Source: an uncultured Atopostipes sp. (GTDB lineage: Bacteria; Bacillota; Bacilli; Lactobacillales; Carnobacteriaceae_A). From it: DNA of 64,000 bases. The position numbers and the translations under genes are program-made. Position 1 is the stretch's first letter. Each line of letters opens with the position of its first letter. The DNA is taken from the NCBI GenBank assembly GCA_910588235.1, contig CAJUOQ010000007.1, positions 4,273-68,272 of the forward strand, given 5' to 3'. Below the pieces are notes generated by a model. The model saw only the letters and a program-made list of their open reading frames with translations. It was not told the DNA's origin and ran no database searches. This document shows, piece by piece, positions 24,565 to 32,379 of the stretch.

Positions 24565-25045
24565 TTAGTTATCTACGGCCATTTTAATAAATCTTTTTCT
24601 TCCCCAATATCCCATAATCAATATACTGATCAATATACCGATAATACTAATGAACAATGACATATGAGGAAGTTGGGGGGTTAAAATTGCTCGTAATGCC
24701 TCATTCACGTAGACTAATGGATTTAAAAGGACAAGTACTTGAATAATGGGTGTCACATGCAAAGTATTCCATGAAAAGAATACAGATCCAAGAAACACTA
24801 ATGGAATTAAAAATCCAGGAAATATGGCAGCAACTTGACTCGGTTTAATAATCGTTCCAACGAGTAAACCAAGTGTCGCAGAAGAAATTGATGCTAATAA
24901 TATAACCACAAGTAGAAGCAACTCCCCCTGTAAAGCAAGTGTTAAATCTAAAGAATTTCCCATGAAAATTAAGGAAAGTGGTAAGGCAATGAGTCCACCA
25001 ATCCATGCCTCAATGATTCCTACACACATTTTCGCTAAGGCAACT
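24565..25045 (-). pseudogene. ABC-2 type transporter permease, C-terminal fragment
   Basis: The minus strand encodes about 160 residues of an ABC-2 membrane protein: MCVGIIEAWIGGLIALPLSL, GLLVGTIIKPSQVAAIFPGF, VFLGSVFFSW, LNPLVYVNEALRAIL and a closing charged tail. The N-terminal membrane half and any ATPase partner are absent. The open frame continues to 25101, but beyond about 25045 it is only the antisense of a cadD remnant, so the junction lies there. Confidence 0.7.
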
Positions 25046-25123
25046 ACACCTATCGTATTTATTGGATTAGGAAAATTTATTATGCTAGAAAACGGAACCA
25101 TTCAATCGTTATTTGGTTTATAG
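25045..25123 (+). pseudogene. cadD 3'-end remnant
   Basis: The plus strand reads TPIVFIGLGKFIMLENGTIQ, then SLFGL and TAG. It is nearly identical to the end of cadD at 15730-15803 (IVFIGLGIFIMLENGTIQTLFGL). It is fused to the antisense ABC-2 fragment and shows that a second cad operon was once here. Confidence 0.8.
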
Positions 25124-25144
25124 GGTTCGTATGTGAAGATAACG

Positions 25145-25234
25145 ATGAATGAAAAGAAGAAATCACATCAGTGGCTAATGGAAGGAATTGACTGCGCCAA
25201 TTGTGCCGCCAAGATTAAAAAATGGCATATCTGA
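25145..25234 (+). pseudogene. cadA 5'-end remnant
   Basis: ATG at 25145, MNEKKKSHQWLMEGIDCANC then AAKIKKWHI and TGA, against the CadA start MNEVNSSHKWLLEGIDCANC. One extra A after AAGATT shifts the frame; without it the reading is KIKNGISEG, as in CadA. Nothing of the ATPase follows. It sits in the same relative position after cadD as in the intact operon. Confidence 0.8.
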
Positions 25235-25267
25235 AGGGAAATTATAAAACTAAAAATAATTACAAGA

Positions 25268-25309
25268 TTGATCTGAATCAAGTGCGTATTCAAATTCTCC
25301 CTTTACAAT
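25268..25309 (+). promoter_or_regulatory. FNR-box promoter 1
   Basis: TTGATCTGAATCAA (25268-25281), exactly 22 bp, then TACAAT (25304-25309). The box centre lies about 41.5 bp before the expected start, the class II activator position. It drives the two-repeat protein at 25345. Confidence 0.85.
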
Positions 25310-25344
25310 AGAGGTGTCTTAAAAATTAGTAATGGAGGAATTAC

Positions 25345-25659
25345 ATGTCGGATAAAAAAATATATATCGAAATGAATAGGAAATTAGATTTTCTACTGGA
25401 AGACCATGGAGTAGAATTTGACCACTCTAATCTAGAAAACGAATCTTTAGATACTCTTCACAAAAAAGCAGATGCTTTATTAGTCGCACATAACTGCACA
25501 ATTCCTGAAGTTAAAAATGATATAGCAGGATTGCAGCCGAAGTTAAATCTTTTAATTCAAGGGCATGGTGCTGAATTTGATGATTCGAATTTGGACCAAG
25601 ATAGTTTTGACACGGTGATGAAAAAGTTAGATACATTACAGCATGAACATGGTCAGTAA
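25345..25659 (+). CDS. Unrecognised two-repeat His/Asp-rich small protein (copy 1)
   Basis: 104 aa, soluble, no cysteine except one. I do not recognise the family. It is built of two repeats of about 38 residues: KLDFLLEDHGVEFDHSNL, ESLDTLHKKADALLVAH and KLNLLIQGHGAEFDDSNL, DSFDTVMKKLDTLQHEH. Each repeat has the pattern KL--L---HG-EFD-SNL---S-DT--KK-D-L---H, suggesting a helical hairpin with conserved His, Glu and Asp that might bind metal. About 70 percent identical to 36241-36552. It follows a good AGGAGG-like site (ATGGAGGAATTAC) and a perfect FNR box. Confidence 0.8.
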   Translation: MSDKKIYIEMNRKLDFLLEDHGVEFDHSNLENESLDTLHKKADALLVAHNCTIPEVKNDIAGLQPKLNLLIQGHGAEFDDSNLDQDSFDTVMKKLDTLQHEHGQ

Positions 25660-25664
25660 ATCAA

Positions 25665-25700
25665 AAAAATCGTTACCTTTGCAGGTAGCGATTTTTTAAT
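25665..25700 (+). terminator. Terminator after the two-repeat gene
   Basis: AAAAAATCGTTACC and GGTAGCGATTTTTT form a stem with one mismatch, followed by T-rich DNA. Confidence 0.7.
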
Positions 25701-25791
25701 TTATATTACGAAACTGAAACAATACTTTCGACAGGATTGTTTTATGTAAATACATAAGGAATAAAAACAGATAATCATTTCAAGATTTTTA

Positions 25792-26678
25792 CTACACTTT
25801 ATTTTTTTCGTTAGCTAGCTTATACGCTTCTTTCTTGCGTTCAAATTCCCACTCATACTGCATACCGTCTGTATAGTATTCTGGTTTTGGATAACGATAA
25901 TTTCGCTGATACACAATCAAAGCAATACCAAATACAGCGAGAACAGCTGATAGAATTTGAGATACTCGAAGGGGCCCAATATATAAACTATCCGTACGCA
26001 TCCCTTCAATAAAGAATCGTCCGACACCATACCAAATCAAATATGCAGCCGTTGTTTCTCCTCGAAGTAAAAATTTTTCACGATTGCGAATAAAAAGAAT
26101 AATGACAACACCGATTAGACTCCAAACGGATTCATATAAAAAAGTCGGATGATAATAAGTACCGCCTATATTCATTTGTTCGATTATAAATTCAGGAAGC
26201 ATTAAGTTTTCTAAAAACTGACGACTCACTTCTCCCCCATGGGCTTCTTGATTGATAAAATTTCCCCATCGTCCAATCGCTTGTGCGAGTAAGGTATAAG
26301 GAGCTAAAATATCGATAATGAGTAAAAATGGCACATTTTCTTTTTTAGCTCTCCAATCAATCGTTAAGACACCGGCGATAATCCCCCATAAATGGCGAGA
26401 CCACCCTCCCAAATGGCCAAGATTTGAAGAGGGTTGGCTAAGTAATAATCCAGTTCAAAAAGGACATAGTATAAACGAGCTCCTAGTATGCCTAGTGGTA
26501 AGACCCAAAAAGCAGTATCTACAATAAAATCTTCAGAGATTCCACGTTTTTCCCCTTCTTTAATGGTTAAATAAATTGCTAAAATCATCGCCACGACGAT
26601 AATTAATCCATACCACGCGACTGACAAGGGGCCAATTTCAAAAGCAATTGGATCAATCATCATAAAGTGTAAGTTCAT
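25792..26678 (-). pseudogene. lgt2: Second lgt (prolipoprotein diacylglyceryl transferase), frameshifted
   Basis: Two overlapping frames, 26678-26364 and 26412-25792, together cover a whole Lgt of about 290 aa closely similar to the core copy at 61199-62077. The break falls after WEGGLAIYGG, where a run GGGGGATTATC lacks one base relative to GG-ATT-ATC-GCC (IIAG). The N-terminal part keeps membrane segments 1-3; the C-terminal part keeps the signature AIGRWGNFINQEAHGGEVS and MRTDSLYIGPLRVSQI. AAGGAG precedes the ATG. Metal islands of Gram-positive bacteria often carry extra lipoprotein-processing genes. A sequencing error in the G run is possible. Confidence 0.85.
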
Positions 26679-26765
26679 TATTCAATTCTCCTTCTGCCAA
26701 TCACAACTTGTAAAAAGCTTTTATTTTATACTTTAAACTTACTAACGAATCAATTATTATGCATA

Positions 26766-26805
26766 ACACAAAAAACGAGTGAGAAAATCTACTCGTTTTT
26801 TGTGT
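26766..26805. terminator. Terminator after the Ric-like gene
   Basis: Perfect 15-bp stem ACACAAAAAACGAGT / ACTCGTTTTTTGTGT (26766-26780 with 26791-26805). Confidence 0.85.
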
Positions 26806-26816
26806 CTAAAATCATG

Positions 26817-27110
26817 TTACGCCTGATATGCAGTGTCTACTTCTTCTAACATATTGTAAACTGCTTCGTAACTTTCACATACATCACCTGGTACCGTATA
26901 GTTGGCAGTCACTTTACGTAATCTTTGGAATTCTGTATCAAGCTCAGGTTTTTCAGACCCTGCTGTTTCAGATTTCTCATAAATGCTGTCCCACAATTCT
27001 TTGACTTCATAAAACTCCGGATGATTGCCACCATGTACTCGGTTAACAATGGGTGTAAACTGGTTTAATCGATCAAAATGTTTTTCTTTTGTTTCCGTAA
27101 ATGTTGTCAT
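26817..27110 (-). CDS. Short Ric/YtfE (hemerythrin-like) protein
   Basis: 97 aa. FTPIVNRVHGGNHPEFYEVK, LDTEFQRLRKVT, NYTVPGDVCESYEAVYNML follow the first part of the di-iron domain of Ric/ScdA/YtfE iron-sulfur repair proteins (VHG-NHPE---V--L). The family normally continues into a HxHLEN-type helix with further iron ligands; here the protein stops at VDTAYQA, so only part of the di-iron site is present. It could be a regulatory short form or partner protein. Preceded by GAGGAG and an FNR-box promoter. Confidence 0.65.
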   Translation of the reverse strand: MTTFTETKEKHFDRLNQFTPIVNRVHGGNHPEFYEVKELWDSIYEKSETAGSEKPELDTEFQRLRKVTANYTVPGDVCESYEAVYNMLEEVDTAYQA

Positions 27111-27149
27111 TGGTTAATCTCCTCTGTTTCTTTATTTTTTTCTAGTTCT

Positions 27150-27191
27150 ACTATAAGGTATTTGGATATTAGAATACTTGACCGGGATCAA
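27150..27191 (-). promoter_or_regulatory. FNR-box promoter 2
   Basis: Minus strand TTGATCCCGGTCAA (27191-27178, one mismatch), 22 bp, TATAGT (27155-27150). Drives the Ric-like gene. The box lies just past the end of the upstream HMA gene. Confidence 0.8.
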
Positions 27192-27200
27192 CTTTTCAAT

Positions 27201-27416
27201 TTATTTTATTTCCTCAGCGGCATAGCCAATTTCTTCAATTTTATGAATAATCTCTTTTGGAGAAATGATTGACTCATCAAAATACACACGAGCTTTGCTC
27301 GCGTCGAAAAGTATTTTAGTCCGGTCAACGCCATCCATTTCATCAACGGTTGTTGTAATTTTTTGCATACAGGATGGACAGGTCAATTTTTCTAATTGCA
27401 AAGTAGTTGGGGTCAT
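27201..27416 (-). CDS. Mini HMA protein with LTCPSC motif (type M, copy 1)
   Basis: 71 aa, a single ferredoxin-like HMA domain like CopZ or MerP, but with LEKLTCPSCMQKI in place of the GMTCxxC motif. The two cysteines at about 13 and 16 should bind one soft or borderline metal ion. ILFDASKARVYFDES and IEEIGY complete the fold. Close to the copy at 35858-36073. Expected to act as a cytosolic metal chaperone or buffer; the metal is unknown. It has its own FNR-box promoter. Confidence 0.85.
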   Translation of the reverse strand: MTPTTLQLEKLTCPSCMQKITTTVDEMDGVDRTKILFDASKARVYFDESIISPKEIIHKIEEIGYAAEEIK

Positions 27417-27475
27417 CTTATTTGCTCCTTTATCTGCTTCTTTTTTTGTCTATTAATCTTTTAATTCGTGAATAT

Positions 27476-27517
27476 AGTATAACTTCGATTCGACAATATG
27501 AACTTGATGCCGATCAA
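27476..27517 (-). promoter_or_regulatory. FNR-box promoter 3
   Basis: Minus strand TTGATCGGCATCAA (27517-27504), 22 bp, TATACT (27481-27476). Drives the HMA gene at 27201-27416. Confidence 0.85.
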
Positions 27518-27559
27518 GAAAGAGCAATTATAGAAGAAATTCTCTCTTAATTTGGAAGT

Positions 27560-27598
27560 AAAAAAAGACCCAAGAAGATATGAAACTTCTTAGGCCCT
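27560..27598 (-). terminator. Terminator after fetAB
   Basis: AAAGACCCAAGAAG pairs with CTTCTTAGGCCC (one mismatch); seven T follow on the minus strand. Confidence 0.7.
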
Positions 27599-27661
27599 CT
27601 AAAGATAGGAAATTATCCATAATTTTTGTAGTTTTAATCCCTGAATATTTGATTTGGTATT

Positions 27662-28429
27662 TTAAATCATTAATTGCATTTGCTCATTATAGAAAGAACG
27701 GTAAACCATATAACTTGCAATAAAAGAAGAGATTGCGGTCACAGAAATCAACATGAACATGACGACGATTTGGTATCGAATCGCCTGGGTTGGATCAACA
27801 CCCGCAAACATGAGCCCAGACATCATTCCAGGTAAGCTCACCAAACCCACTGTTTTGGTCCGTTCAATGGAAGGTGACATTCCGGTTTGAATACTGTCAC
27901 GCAGAATGGATTGTGACGCTTGTTTGGGGTTCGCTCCTAATGCCAGTTTCTCTTGTACTTGCTGTCTACGATCATTAAACTGAGTCGTTAATGAGCGATA
28001 GACCACCACCCCAATTGTCGTCATAGCATTTGCAGCAATCATTCCAGTAATGGGTACAATTTGTGAAGGCGTCCAGTCAATGGCTCTTGAAAAAATCAAA
28101 ATGACTAGCGCAATGGCGGTTCCCACACTAATTGAAATAGCCGATACCTTAAAGGAATTGGGTATCCCCTCACTTGTCTTATGGGCATTGTAAGATGCAT
28201 TAAAGACAATAAATAACACCATCACTAAAGTAAGCAAATTATTATCCACTTGGAAAACAAAGCCCAATACGTATCCAATAATAAACAATTGGATAACTAC
28301 TCGGACACCGGCAATTAAGATATCTTTACCTAGTCCCAATTGTTCTTTGTAATCCACAAAAATAGCAATAAATAATAATAGCGTCGATAAAACTAAAGAA
28401 AAATTACTTATTTCTAAACTATTTTCCAT
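27662..28429 (-). CDS. fetB: FetB (YbbM), permease of an iron exporter ABC transporter
   Basis: 255 aa, UPF0014 membrane protein with about seven hydrophobic segments. Hallmarks are VRVVIQLFIIGYVLGFVF, ITGMIAANAMTTIGVV, EKLALGANPKQASQ and KTVGLVSLPGMMSGLMFAG. In E. coli FetAB exports iron and protects from oxidative stress. The start at 28429 follows GGAGGG by 8 bp and overlaps the end of fetA by 11 bp. With Dps and the Ric-like protein it forms an iron-handling theme in the island. Confidence 0.85.
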   Translation of the reverse strand: MENSLEISNFSLVLSTLLLFIAIFVDYKEQLGLGKDILIAGVRVVIQLFIIGYVLGFVFQVDNNLLTLVMVLFIVFNASYNAHKTSEGIPNSFKVSAISISVGTAIALVILIFSRAIDWTPSQIVPITGMIAANAMTTIGVVVYRSLTTQFNDRRQQVQEKLALGANPKQASQSILRDSIQTGMSPSIERTKTVGLVSLPGMMSGLMFAGVDPTQAIRYQIVVMFMLISVTAISSFIASYMVYRSFYNEQMQLMI

Positions 28430-29081
28430 GTGTAACACCCTCCATTTTCCCATCAACCAGTGTAATAATTTCATTTGATGCATTGATTTCTTCTTGGTTA
28501 TGCGTAATCCAAAGAATAGTTACCTGCTCTTCTTCATTTAGACGGCGAATAAAAGACAGAATAATTTCTCGATTCTCTTTATCTAATGAACTCGTCACTT
28601 CATCCATGAGCAGCACTTCGGGTGGATACATCAGATTTCGAATCAAAGCGACTCGTTGTTTTTCCCCACCAGATAAATCTTTGACAGGTTTATCTAAATA
28701 GGTAGAAGGTAGCTGTACGGTTTCAAGTCCTTCTTTCGCTCGCACTTCGTCGAAATTTTCCTCTCGAATATCTGCTGGAAAGGATAAATTTTGTCGAACT
28801 GTCTGATCAAATAAAACGGCATTTTGGAAGAAGTACGAAACTTGTTTACGATATTCTGTCGGTTCATACGTAGAAACCTCTTTTTCTTTATAGTAAATTT
28901 TTCCTGAAGTTGGACTAATTAACGAACCCATGAGTTTCAGCAATGTACTTTTTCCTCCACCAGATGGGCCGGTGACGGTGACGATATCTCCTTTGTGGAC
29001 CGTAAGACTAATGTTTTCAAGAATTTGCTGATTATTCACTTTAAAACCTATATCTTCTAACCTAAATATTTCTTTAGACAT
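28419..29081 (-). CDS. fetA: FetA (YbbL), ATPase of an iron exporter ABC transporter
   Basis: 220 aa ABC ATPase: Walker A GPSGGGKSTLLKL (about 39-51), Q-loop FFQNAVLF, signature LSGGEKQRVALIRN, Walker B VLLMDEVTSSLD and switch His in ITHNQEE. Pairing with the UPF0014 permease identifies it as FetA rather than a generic ABC protein. No FNR box precedes it; it begins 37 bp after the cupin terminator. Confidence 0.85.
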   Translation of the reverse strand: MSKEIFRLEDIGFKVNNQQILENISLTVHKGDIVTVTGPSGGGKSTLLKLMGSLISPTSGKIYYKEKEVSTYEPTEYRKQVSYFFQNAVLFDQTVRQNLSFPADIREENFDEVRAKEGLETVQLPSTYLDKPVKDLSGGEKQRVALIRNLMYPPEVLLMDEVTSSLDKENREIILSFIRRLNEEEQVTILWITHNQEEINASNEIITLVDGKMEGVTHGK

Positions 29082-29118
29082 ATAATTTCTCCTTGTCTTT
29101 TATATGTATTTTTTAAAA

Positions 29119-29151
29119 AAGTGCGAATGAATCAGTAATCGATTCATTCAC
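29119..29151 (-). terminator. Terminator after the cupin gene
   Basis: GTGCGAATGAATC / GATTCATTCACAC stem (29119-29131 with 29139-29151); on the minus strand it is followed by six T. Confidence 0.8.
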
Positions 29152-29199
29152 ACATTCATTATTTAACCATAAAGGCTAATCGATAAATTGTATTAACAT

Positions 29200-29622
29200 T
29201 TAATGTTCATTTGGATCATTTTCAGCATCTTCATGTGTTTTATGAACGGTTCCTGGTAAATGATCCGGTCCAGCATAAATAGTATACAATTTTAAAGGTA
29301 CATCTCCTGTGTTAGTTACATTATGCCATATGTCTGCTGGTACAAAAATCGCATCATCATCTCTTACTTCTGATTCGAAATTGAGATTATCTTCTGTAGG
29401 TCCCATTTGACATAAACCGGTTCCTTCTTCAATACGTAAAAATTGATCGATGCCTTCATGTACTTCAAGTCCGATATCGTCACCTGGTTCAATGGACATA
29501 ACCGTTACTTGTAACTTTTCTCCCGTCCAAATCGTTGTGCGGAAATTCTCATTTTCAACCGTCATGCCCTCGATATTTTCGACAACTGGCTTTTTGCCTC
29601 GATCACTATAATCATATTTCAC
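29200..29622 (-). CDS. Single-domain cupin protein
   Basis: 140 aa. Cupin motif 1 is GLEVHEGIDQFLRIEEGTG and motif 2 is IFVPADIWHNVTNTG, giving a small beta-barrel; the usual second His of motif 1 is replaced, leaving H, E and H as likely metal ligands. Function is unknown; similar proteins are common in metal and stress loci. The promoter is consensus and carries a perfect dyad. Confidence 0.8.
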   Translation of the reverse strand: MKYDYSDRGKKPVVENIEGMTVENENFRTTIWTGEKLQVTVMSIEPGDDIGLEVHEGIDQFLRIEEGTGLCQMGPTEDNLNFESEVRDDDAIFVPADIWHNVTNTGDVPLKLYTIYAGPDHLPGTVHKTHEDAENDPNEH

Positions 29623-29656
29623 TTTACCAACCTCTTTCTGTTATTTGTAATGATTC

Positions 29657-29696
29657 TAATTAAGTACATTATATACTTAACTTAATTACATGTCAA
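29657..29696 (-). promoter_or_regulatory. Consensus promoter and operator of the cupin gene
   Basis: Minus strand TTGACA (29696-29691), 17 bp, TATAAT (29673-29668). TAATTAAGT (29657-29665) and ACTTAATTA (29680-29688) form a perfect 9-bp inverted repeat across the promoter, so a strong repressor, perhaps MarR-like, is expected. Confidence 0.75.
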
Positions 29697-29861
29697 AAAA
29701 CAAGCCTAATTTAGGTTAAAAACTTCTACTAAAGATTTATTTATTTCCATTGACTTCTTAAGAATAGTTTGTGATAATTAGTACAGACATACCAGAGGTA
29801 ATGAAATTCCTAGACTCTTTTGTGTAAACACTAATTCTTTTAAAATTAAATAATGAAAACT

Positions 29862-29889
29862 TTGGCTTATCTACTTCTTAAAGTAAATT
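29862..29889 (+). promoter_or_regulatory. Promoter before the NiCo riboswitch
   Basis: TTGGCT (29862-29867), 16 bp, TAATTT-like TAAATT (29884-29889). It places the start just before the aptamer. The rest of 29697-29861 shows nothing. Confidence 0.5.
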
Positions 29890-29898
29890 ATCCATTGT

Positions 29899-29998
29899 GA
29901 TCTGAACAGGCGGTGAATATATACTATTCATGCAGCCGGGCTACGATTTTTGTGGCAGCAGAATATGACATTCAAAGGGCATATCTGTGGGACAGTTA
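29899..29998 (+). ncRNA. NiCo (czcD-type) riboswitch aptamer
   Basis: Conserved blocks in order: CTGAACAGGC, a short hairpin (GAATA/TATTC), ATGCAGCCGGGCT, a second hairpin ending GTGGCAGCAGA, a longer hairpin (ATATG/CATAT) and CTGTGGGACAGTT. These agree with the NiCo riboswitch that binds Co(II) and Ni(II) cooperatively at a four-way junction. The downstream gene is a P1B-4 (CoaT-type) ATPase, the expected target. Confidence 0.85.
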
Positions 29999-30025
29999 AT
30001 TCTGTTCTATAGGTATGCCCTTTTT
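29974..30025 (+). terminator. Riboswitch terminator (expression platform)
   Basis: AAAGGGCATA (29974-29983) pairs with TATGCCCTTT (30014-30023), with inner ACAG/CTGT pairing, followed by T5. The left arm and inner hairpin use bases of the aptamer's last stem and the GGGACAG block, so metal binding should prevent termination (an ON switch). Confidence 0.8.
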
Positions 30026-30124
30026 ATTATCTACCACGCTGAAAAGGAGGGAAAATTTCAACAAAATTGCGTATTTGTAAGAAAAAAATATAATTTTTAA
30101 AAAATATGAAAGAAGGTTATAAAT

Positions 30125-31993
30125 ATGTTGAACTATTTAACAAAAAGCCGGCAAGGACAATTTTTAGTGATTGGAGTTCTTTTTACCATTCTGGGATTCG
30201 TTTTCATTCCTATAAATCCAGGATACAGTACTATCTTATTTTATATTGCGATTTTCTTTTTAGGGGTTTATGCAGCTAAGGATGCTGTTGTCGAAACTAT
30301 CCAAGATCGTTCCCCCAATGTAGACTTATTAATGATTCTAGCTGCTCTCGGAGCAGTTTTGATTAATTATGAATCTGAAGGTGCTGCCTTACTCTTAATT
30401 TTTGCGGCCGCTGAAGTCTTGGAAGACTATGCGACGGACAAATCAACCAGTGCTATCTCAGAGTTGATGGCACAAGTACCTGAAACGGCCCAAGTATTAA
30501 AGGATAACGGTGAAGTCATTACAGTACCCACCAAATATTTGCAAATTGGGGATCAAGTAGTCGTCTCAAAAGGTGCACAAATTCCAATCGATGGCCTCAT
30601 CGATCGTGCAGGTACCATAAATGAAGCAGCACTTACAGGAGAATCAGTTCCTGTAGATAAAAATCCCAATCAAGAAGTTTTCGCAGGAACAATTAATGAA
30701 GGAAATGCATTTTATTTAGAAGTAACTAAATCTGATGACGAAACAGTCTTTTCAAATATTATTCGTATGGTTGAAGAAGCACAAAATAAGCCCTCACGAA
30801 TTTCGAAATTTATTGACCGCATTGAAAGTAAATATGTAATGACCGTTTTAATTATTGTTCCAATCTTCATTTTTATTCTCTATTCTGGAATAGGTTTAAC
30901 CTTTGAAGAATCATTTTATCGAGGGATGGTCCTTTTAACTGTCGCGAGTCCTTGTGCACTAGTCGCTTCAGCAACCCCCGCTACCTTAAGTGCTATTAGT
31001 AACGGCGCAAAAAATGGTGTCTTGTTTAAAGGTGGCGCGGCTATGGAAGCTCTCAGTACCATGGATACTTTATATACCGATAAAACAGGAACTCTCACCT
31101 TTGGAGAATTTCGCGTAATCAATTATGAGTTAGACGACTCTCTCTTAAAAGAAGTCATTTATATGGAACAACAATCCAGTCACCCAATTGGTCGTGCAAT
31201 TGTAGCAGAGTTTCCCGAACTAGATTTAAATCAAGTCAACCAGCAGGAACCAGTAGAAGAAATCGCTGGGTCAGGGATTAAAAAGGGAGATATTCGAGTT
31301 GGTAAACCAAGTGCATTTTCGGAATTTAAGCATTACCAAAACTTCCAGCAGGTCTTAAAAGAAGGAAACACTACTATTTTTGTAGCTAAAGGACAAGATA
31401 TTGTCGGTTATTTCTCTTTAAGTGATCAAATTCGTCCCCAAGCCGTAAAAGCTGTTGGGAACTTTCAGCAAGAAGGCATCAATGTTTCATTACTAACAGG
31501 AGACAATAAAGAAACAGCTGCTAAAGTTGCCCAAACAGTAAATATCGACCATTTTATCGCTTCAATGTTACCAGAAGATAAAATTGAATTCATAGTAAAC
31601 AGCCAAAACAAAGAAGAAGTCGTTGGCATGATTGGAGACGGTATAAATGATGCACCTGCCCTAGCTAATGCAGACATTGGAATAGCCATGGGTAGCGGTT
31701 CTTCAGTCGCCATGGAATCTTCCGATGTCGTTGTCGTAAAAAATGATTTATCCAAGCTCTTTTATAGTTACAAACTCAGTAAAAAATTAAATCAAATTAT
31801 CATGCAAAATGTCATTTTTTCCATTGCGGTTATCGTCACTCTGATAATCCTAAACATGTTTGGCGTACTTGGATTGCCGCTAGCGGTCTTATTTCACGAA
31901 GGATCAACGATTCTAGTCATCCTAAACGGCCTCCGCCTACTAGGCTCAGATCACTCTGATGAAGGGTACAGCGACTCTTATCAAACCGCTTAA
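30125..31993 (+). CDS. Co(II)/Ni(II)-exporting P1B-4 ATPase (CoaT-like)
   Basis: 622 aa, no N-terminal metal domain. Transport motif ASPCALVASATPA (SPC), actuator TGESVPVD, DKTGTLTFGEF, SSHPIGRAI, GDGINDAPALANADIGIAMG and the C-terminal HEGSTILVILNGLRLL. SPC plus HEGST marks P1B-4 ATPases; the NiCo riboswitch in its leader points to cobalt/nickel export. Ribosome site GAAGGTT lies before the ATG. About 40 percent like the ATPase at 18722-20650 by eye. Followed by a good terminator. Confidence 0.9.
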   Translation: MLNYLTKSRQGQFLVIGVLFTILGFVFIPINPGYSTILFYIAIFFLGVYAAKDAVVETIQDRSPNVDLLMILAALGAVLINYESEGAALLLIFAAAEVLEDYATDKSTSAISELMAQVPETAQVLKDNGEVITVPTKYLQIGDQVVVSKGAQIPIDGLIDRAGTINEAALTGESVPVDKNPNQEVFAGTINEGNAFYLEVTKSDDETVFSNIIRMVEEAQNKPSRISKFIDRIESKYVMTVLIIVPIFIFILYSGIGLTFEESFYRGMVLLTVASPCALVASATPATLSAISNGAKNGVLFKGGAAMEALSTMDTLYTDKTGTLTFGEFRVINYELDDSLLKEVIYMEQQSSHPIGRAIVAEFPELDLNQVNQQEPVEEIAGSGIKKGDIRVGKPSAFSEFKHYQNFQQVLKEGNTTIFVAKGQDIVGYFSLSDQIRPQAVKAVGNFQQEGINVSLLTGDNKETAAKVAQTVNIDHFIASMLPEDKIEFIVNSQNKEEVVGMIGDGINDAPALANADIGIAMGSGSSVAMESSDVVVVKNDLSKLFYSYKLSKKLNQIIMQNVIFSIAVIVTLIILNMFGVLGLPLAVLFHEGSTILVILNGLRLLGSDHSDEGYSDSYQTA

Positions 31994-32032
31994 AACATCC
32001 TTTCCGATAAACAATCCATAATTATACGCAAA

Positions 32033-32077
32033 AAAAGCTCGAATACTCTGTATATAAAACAGATTATTCGAGCTTTT
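32033..32077. terminator. Terminator after the CoaT-like ATPase
   Basis: AAAAGCTCGAATA / TATTCGAGCTTTT stem (32033-32045 with 32065-32077). Confidence 0.8.
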
Positions 32078-32091
32078 CGCTTTATTTTAGG

Positions 32092-32304
32092 TTATATAAC
32101 TTCAGCTTCATAACCTATCTCTCTAATTTCATTGATGTTACCATCTTCAGAAATTAAATCAGCATCCTAATATATTCTAGCTTTACTTGATTCAAACAGT
32201 ATCGTTGTCTTTTGAACACCAGTTAAAGTATCAACAGCCTTTGTAATCTTTTGCATACATAAAGGAAAAGTAAGTTTTTCTAGTTGTAATGTTGTATTCT
32301 TCAT
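32092..32304 (-). pseudogene. Decayed mini HMA protein
   Basis: 71 codons with ATG at 32304: MKNTTLQLEKLTFPLCMQKI, a middle like the type M copies (ILFESSKARIY), an in-frame TAG at codon 46 (32169-32167) and the ending REIGYEAEVI. The first cysteine of the metal site is Phe. No FNR box is left upstream, although a TATAGT -10-like element remains. Fifth HMA copy of the cluster. Confidence 0.8.
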
Positions 32305-32379
32305 TCATGACATTCCTTGTTTAAGCATAATTATATTGATGACTACTATACTCTTGAAGATGCAGACTTATTACTTAAC

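Noticed and set aside
25046..25101. N-terminal part (MVPFSSIINFPNP) of the ABC-2 frame
   Set aside because: It is the antisense of a clear cadD remnant and not part of the permease.
29894..29910. FNR/CRP-like site TGTGATCTGAACAG before the CoaT-like ATPase
   Set aside because: It is part of the NiCo aptamer's conserved 5' strand and has no -10 at the spacing used by the real boxes.
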